DNA of 26,554 nt from Parcubacteria group bacterium Gr01-1014_56 (lineage in GTDB: Bacteria > Patescibacteriota > Minisyncoccia > Phycocordibacterales > SBAW01): NCBI GenBank assembly GCA_007375995.1, contig VMFK01000002.1, forward strand, positions 1 through 26,554, written 5' to 3'. Of this stretch, positions 23,969 through 26,554 are shown piece by piece (the first letter of the stretch is position 1; each line of letters begins with the position of its first letter). The position numbers were made by a program, and so were the translations under genes. Under the pieces are notes generated by a model that was given only the letters and a program-made list of their open reading frames with translations, was not told where the DNA came from and did no database searches.

Positions 23969-25000
23969 TTATTTTATCTTAAAAAAATTTTTAACCTCTA
24001 TAATACGTTTTTGTATCTGAGGAGTGTTTCTTTCAAGTACACCGCCACCAGCCGCAACGCCAACAACAACAGTAGGGCGTTTAATGTTATCAACGATAAC
24101 TTCACCTTTGCGTGCCAAGAGTCCCATTGAGATAAGTATCACCCTCAGCTTCGGGATATTTCGACGCCCCAAACCTTTCTTCATATATGCATGCGTATGA
24201 ATAAGCGCAAGGAAACTATGTTTTTGTATGATCGACACGTCAACGCGATAGATAAGAAACGAAGGGTCTTCCACTACATCGTCAGCAAAACACCCCTTGC
24301 CTGCATCGATCAAAATAACTCCGGGCGCTGCATATTTTAGCATCGCTTTTTTGATGACACTCTTTTCATTAGTAACTCCGATGACAACCTCAGCACCCTT
24401 GCATGCCGCGACAATACTTTTTACAGGAATAATTTTAGAAATAGTGTCTTTAGATTTAATCTGGTTTAGCCCCACGCTTATCGTATGGAGTTTTTGTTGG
24501 TCACGACGGTATACACTGACATGCACACCCCGCTCGACTAATTTAAGTGCCGCCTTGGAACCGAAATTTCCCATGCCTATAATAGCCACTTTTGTGCCGC
24601 TGACCTCAGGCATTAGGTTACACACCAGTGCATCCACTGCTTCGACCGCAAGGTCATTGCCTTTGTAGGTAAGGAGCGTCGATTTTTTAATCACGCCACG
24701 CACGGTCTTCTCAATGTTGCCGACGTCGTTTCCTCCATAATAAATCTTTCGTACCTTTTTTTCATCATCGACAAATACATAGTCAACCTTGCCGTCGGCT
24801 AACTTTGCAATAGCGCGTGCCGTGGTGACGTCGCGCGCGATCACACCGCCGTAAATAAGCTCCGGTGTTTCGCGCACTGGCGTCTCATAATAACGGCCAC
24901 TCAGAAATAAGTCGGAGGTGTTGCCTATCACAAACGCAGTGGCACGACCGCGCGCATTCTTCTTTATTTTTTTGAGCGCCGTTGAAACAGTTTCCTTCAT
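23969..25000 (-). CDS. NAD(P)-binding Rossmann-fold dehydrogenase-like protein
   Basis: A 343-aa protein with a central Rossmann fold: VAIIGMGNFGSKAA (138-151) has the GxGxxG motif. The residues after the second strand are Y-R-R rather than acidic, which favours NADP. The order of a preceding alpha/beta domain and a following VVIGVTNE...VILIDAGKG segment recalls alanine-dehydrogenase/ornithine-cyclodeaminase-like and IlvC-like enzymes, but I do not recognise a specific one. Its start codon overlaps the stop of the NeuB-type gene (ATGA), so the two are translationally coupled, and the cytidylyltransferase follows after 4 nt. A redox step in making the CMP-activated sugar is an inference. Confidence 0.8.
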   Translation of the reverse strand: MKETVSTALKKIKKNARGRATAFVIGNTSDLFLSGRYYETPVRETPELIYGGVIARDVTTARAIAKLADGKVDYVFVDDEKKVRKIYYGGNDVGNIEKTVRGVIKKSTLLTYKGNDLAVEAVDALVCNLMPEVSGTKVAIIGMGNFGSKAALKLVERGVHVSVYRRDQQKLHTISVGLNQIKSKDTISKIIPVKSIVAACKGAEVVIGVTNEKSVIKKAMLKYAAPGVILIDAGKGCFADDVVEDPSFLIYRVDVSIIQKHSFLALIHTHAYMKKGLGRRNIPKLRVILISMGLLARKGEVIVDNIKRPTVVVGVAAGGGVLERNTPQIQKRIIEVKNFFKIK

Positions 25001-26554
25001 ATAATATGGTCCCAGAGGATAGGGTAGTCGGCCAAGATTGTTTCTTTTGCACTCTTCCCCACCACCATATCCATAAATTTAGGCAGGATCGCTCCACCCG
25101 GGCCTTTGATCGTAAGCATCTCTTCCGTAATCCTTTTACCCTTTTTAATATCAGTTTTCGCGTAAAGACCTTTTTTAAATTTATTGATTGTTTCCACCTC
25201 GCTCCCGACAATTGTTTTTTGTCCTTTGCCTTTTATAAGCGGGATAGTGCGACTGAGGCGTACAAGTTCCTTAAACTCAGCGGGGTCGGAAGAGAGGATG
25301 TGGTCTGGCCCCTCCATAAATCGGTCGAGTGTAAAGTGTCGCTCAATAACGACAGCACCAAGCGAAAGCGCAACGGTAGAGGCAATGAGCCCAATTGCAT
25401 GGTCAGAGAAGCCGACCGGCACGCCAAATGTTTTGTGAAGCGTTTTCATCGCGTATAAGTTCATGTCCTCTGCTGCCGCGGGGTAGGAGGAGACACATTG
25501 GAGAAGTATAAGATTTTTGTTACCCGTACTGCGCACTGTGTCAACCGCCTCGTCGACTTGCGAGAGTGTCGACATACCGGTTGACATGATGATTGGCTTC
25601 CCTGTTTCGGCAACTCGCTTAATGAGTGGCAGGTTGACTACATCCATCGATGCGATTTTATAAAACGGCGCGCCGAGAGACTCTAGGAGCTCAACATTCT
25701 CGATATCAAACGGGGTAGAGAAAATCGGAATACCAACCTTACGTGCGTAAGCAAAAAGCTCCTTATGCTCCTTAAGACCAAATTCAAGACGTTTCAACAT
25801 CTTAAAGGTCGACTCTTCGGTGTCTACCAACTCTTCAGCGTAAAGATTTTCTTTTACTTTTTTAGAGAGGCGACTCTCTGCGCGGTAACTTTGAAATTTA
25901 ACTGCCGATGCACCGGCTTCTTTTGCAGCGTCGATCAACTTCTTTGCAAGAGCAAGTGAGCCGTTATGATTAAGACCCACTTCAGCAATAATAAATGTGG
26001 GTGACCTATATTTAACAAGATATGTACCAAGCGGTACTTCTGTATTAAATGAGTGGGTTTGGATTTCTTTGCGCAGCTCTTTACTCTCGGTTTCATTCTT
26101 GCCTGCGAGTCGCTCACCAAGGTCACGTCCTTTGACCGTGAGTATTTGCAAATCGGCGTAGTGATAGTCGCCGCCGGTGCCGATAAGGTGTAGCTGTTTA
26201 TATGCAGCAACTTTTGCGCGCACCCCCGCCAACTCATCTTCTGTGCCCTTGGTTAAGAGCGGATAGACATACGGGAGCGAAACCATTTTACCGTCATATG
26301 CCTCGCCCCGCTTAAGGAGACCGACTTTTATAAGGTCCTTAGTTACACGGTCGATAAATGCTTTGTCAGAAGTCTTGTCACGTTCATCCCCCTTGGTGTA
26401 CGCAACCTCAACCGTCAGCACCGTTTTGTTTTTAGGGAAGCCGACGGGGCAGAACTTTTTTTGCTCGCTCACGCGGTGGAAGATAATGTTCGGGTCGTCA
26501 TAGTAGAGGAAGCTCGGTTGACCCTTTATTGCCTGGCTCTTTTTTGTAGCAATA
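24997..26554 (-). CDS. Fusion of an FAD-oxidoreductase C-terminus with a NeuB-type synthase (5' end outside the window)
   Basis: The frame is open through the window edge. The GTG at 26472 is not its start: 27 further codons upstream stay open and spell FLYYDDPNIIFHR, which continues the same domain. The first part (to about residue 123 counted from that GTG) matches the C-terminal half of FAD-dependent amine-oxidase/UDP-galactopyranose-mutase-like proteins (FPKNKTVLTVEVAY, VSLPYVYPLL, IGTGGDYHYADLQ). After a linker, residues 157-491 are a NeuB-type synthase: FIIAEVGLNHNG, KFQSY, IFSTPFD, STGMST, FSDHAIG, HFTLD and DHILSSDP. It ends in a SAF domain (YAKTDIKKGKRITEEML). NeuB enzymes condense PEP with an amino-sugar to give nonulosonic acids. 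No ATG, GTG or TTG lies at the NeuB boundary, so a separate NeuB start is unlikely. Confidence 0.85.
   Translation of the reverse strand, partial: IATKKSQAIKGQPSFLYYDDPNIIFHRVSEQKKFCPVGFPKNKTVLTVEVAYTKGDERDKTSDKAFIDRVTKDLIKVGLLKRGEAYDGKMVSLPYVYPLLTKGTEDELAGVRAKVAAYKQLHLIGTGGDYHYADLQILTVKGRDLGERLAGKNETESKELRKEIQTHSFNTEVPLGTYLVKYRSPTFIIAEVGLNHNGSLALAKKLIDAAKEAGASAVKFQSYRAESRLSKKVKENLYAEELVDTEESTFKMLKRLEFGLKEHKELFAYARKVGIPIFSTPFDIENVELLESLGAPFYKIASMDVVNLPLIKRVAETGKPIIMSTGMSTLSQVDEAVDTVRSTGNKNLILLQCVSSYPAAAEDMNLYAMKTLHKTFGVPVGFSDHAIGLIASTVALSLGAVVIERHFTLDRFMEGPDHILSSDPAEFKELVRLSRTIPLIKGKGQKTIVGSEVETINKFKKGLYAKTDIKKGKRITEEMLTIKGPGGAILPKFMDMVVGKSAKETILADYPILWDHII

Noticed and set aside
1..26554. 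tRNA, rRNA, CRISPR arrays, insertion sequences or integrase genes
   Set aside because: I looked for clover-leaf ends, regularly spaced repeats, transposase motifs and terminal inverted repeats, and saw none that were convincing.

Overview
The window looks like a chromosome segment of a Candidate Phyla Radiation (Patescibacteria, probably Parcubacteria-like) bacterium. The main clues are a surface protein with an N-terminal excisionase-like helix-turn-helix, one membrane segment and GNVGIGTT/FASSTS repeats, a second membrane-anchored helix-turn-helix protein, a tiny Lys/Ala-rich ORF, and housekeeping genes (gatB, obg, secA, murB) packed next to surface-glycan genes. This assignment is an inference from gene style, not from a marker gene. 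Every gene but one lies on the minus strand, so the text below follows transcription from right to left.

The right part (about 18.6-26.5 kb) is a surface-sugar region. It holds a gene cut by the window edge that joins the C-terminal part of an FAD oxidoreductase to a NeuB-type synthase, then a Rossmann-fold dehydrogenase-like protein, an SpsF-type cytidylyltransferase, a class III aminotransferase, a zinc-finger methyltransferase and an MsbA/PglK-like ABC exporter. Together they could make, activate and export a nonulosonic-acid-like or other unusual surface sugar. One plus-strand gene of unknown function (99 aa) interrupts the cluster and carries a perfect consensus promoter, a good ribosome binding site and a strong terminator.

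The middle (about 8-18.5 kb) has a B12-binding radical SAM protein, a NUDIX hydrolase, an O-antigen-ligase/polymerase-like protein with C-terminal TPRs, MurB, a 19-aa Lys-rich ORF, SecA, an M24 metallopeptidase and a CcdA/DsbD-type membrane protein.

The most interesting part is 6.4-8.0 kb. It is a compact three-gene operon encoding an E2-like protein, a ThiF/E1-like adenylating enzyme and a beta-grasp ubiquitin-like protein ending in Gly. It has its own promoter and terminator and strong Shine-Dalgarno sites, and it lies between housekeeping genes. It looks like a minimal bacterial ubiquitin-like conjugation system.

The left part (1-6.4 kb) contains a small holin-IV-like membrane protein, Obg, GatB, the two HTH-membrane proteins and an AT-rich 460-bp spacer with palindromes and direct repeats. 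Most resident genes have a -10-like hexamer 5-8 nt before the ATG and no Shine-Dalgarno, suggesting leaderless mRNAs. The ubiquitin-like operon, the radical SAM gene and the plus-strand orphan instead use conventional leaders with Shine-Dalgarno sites.
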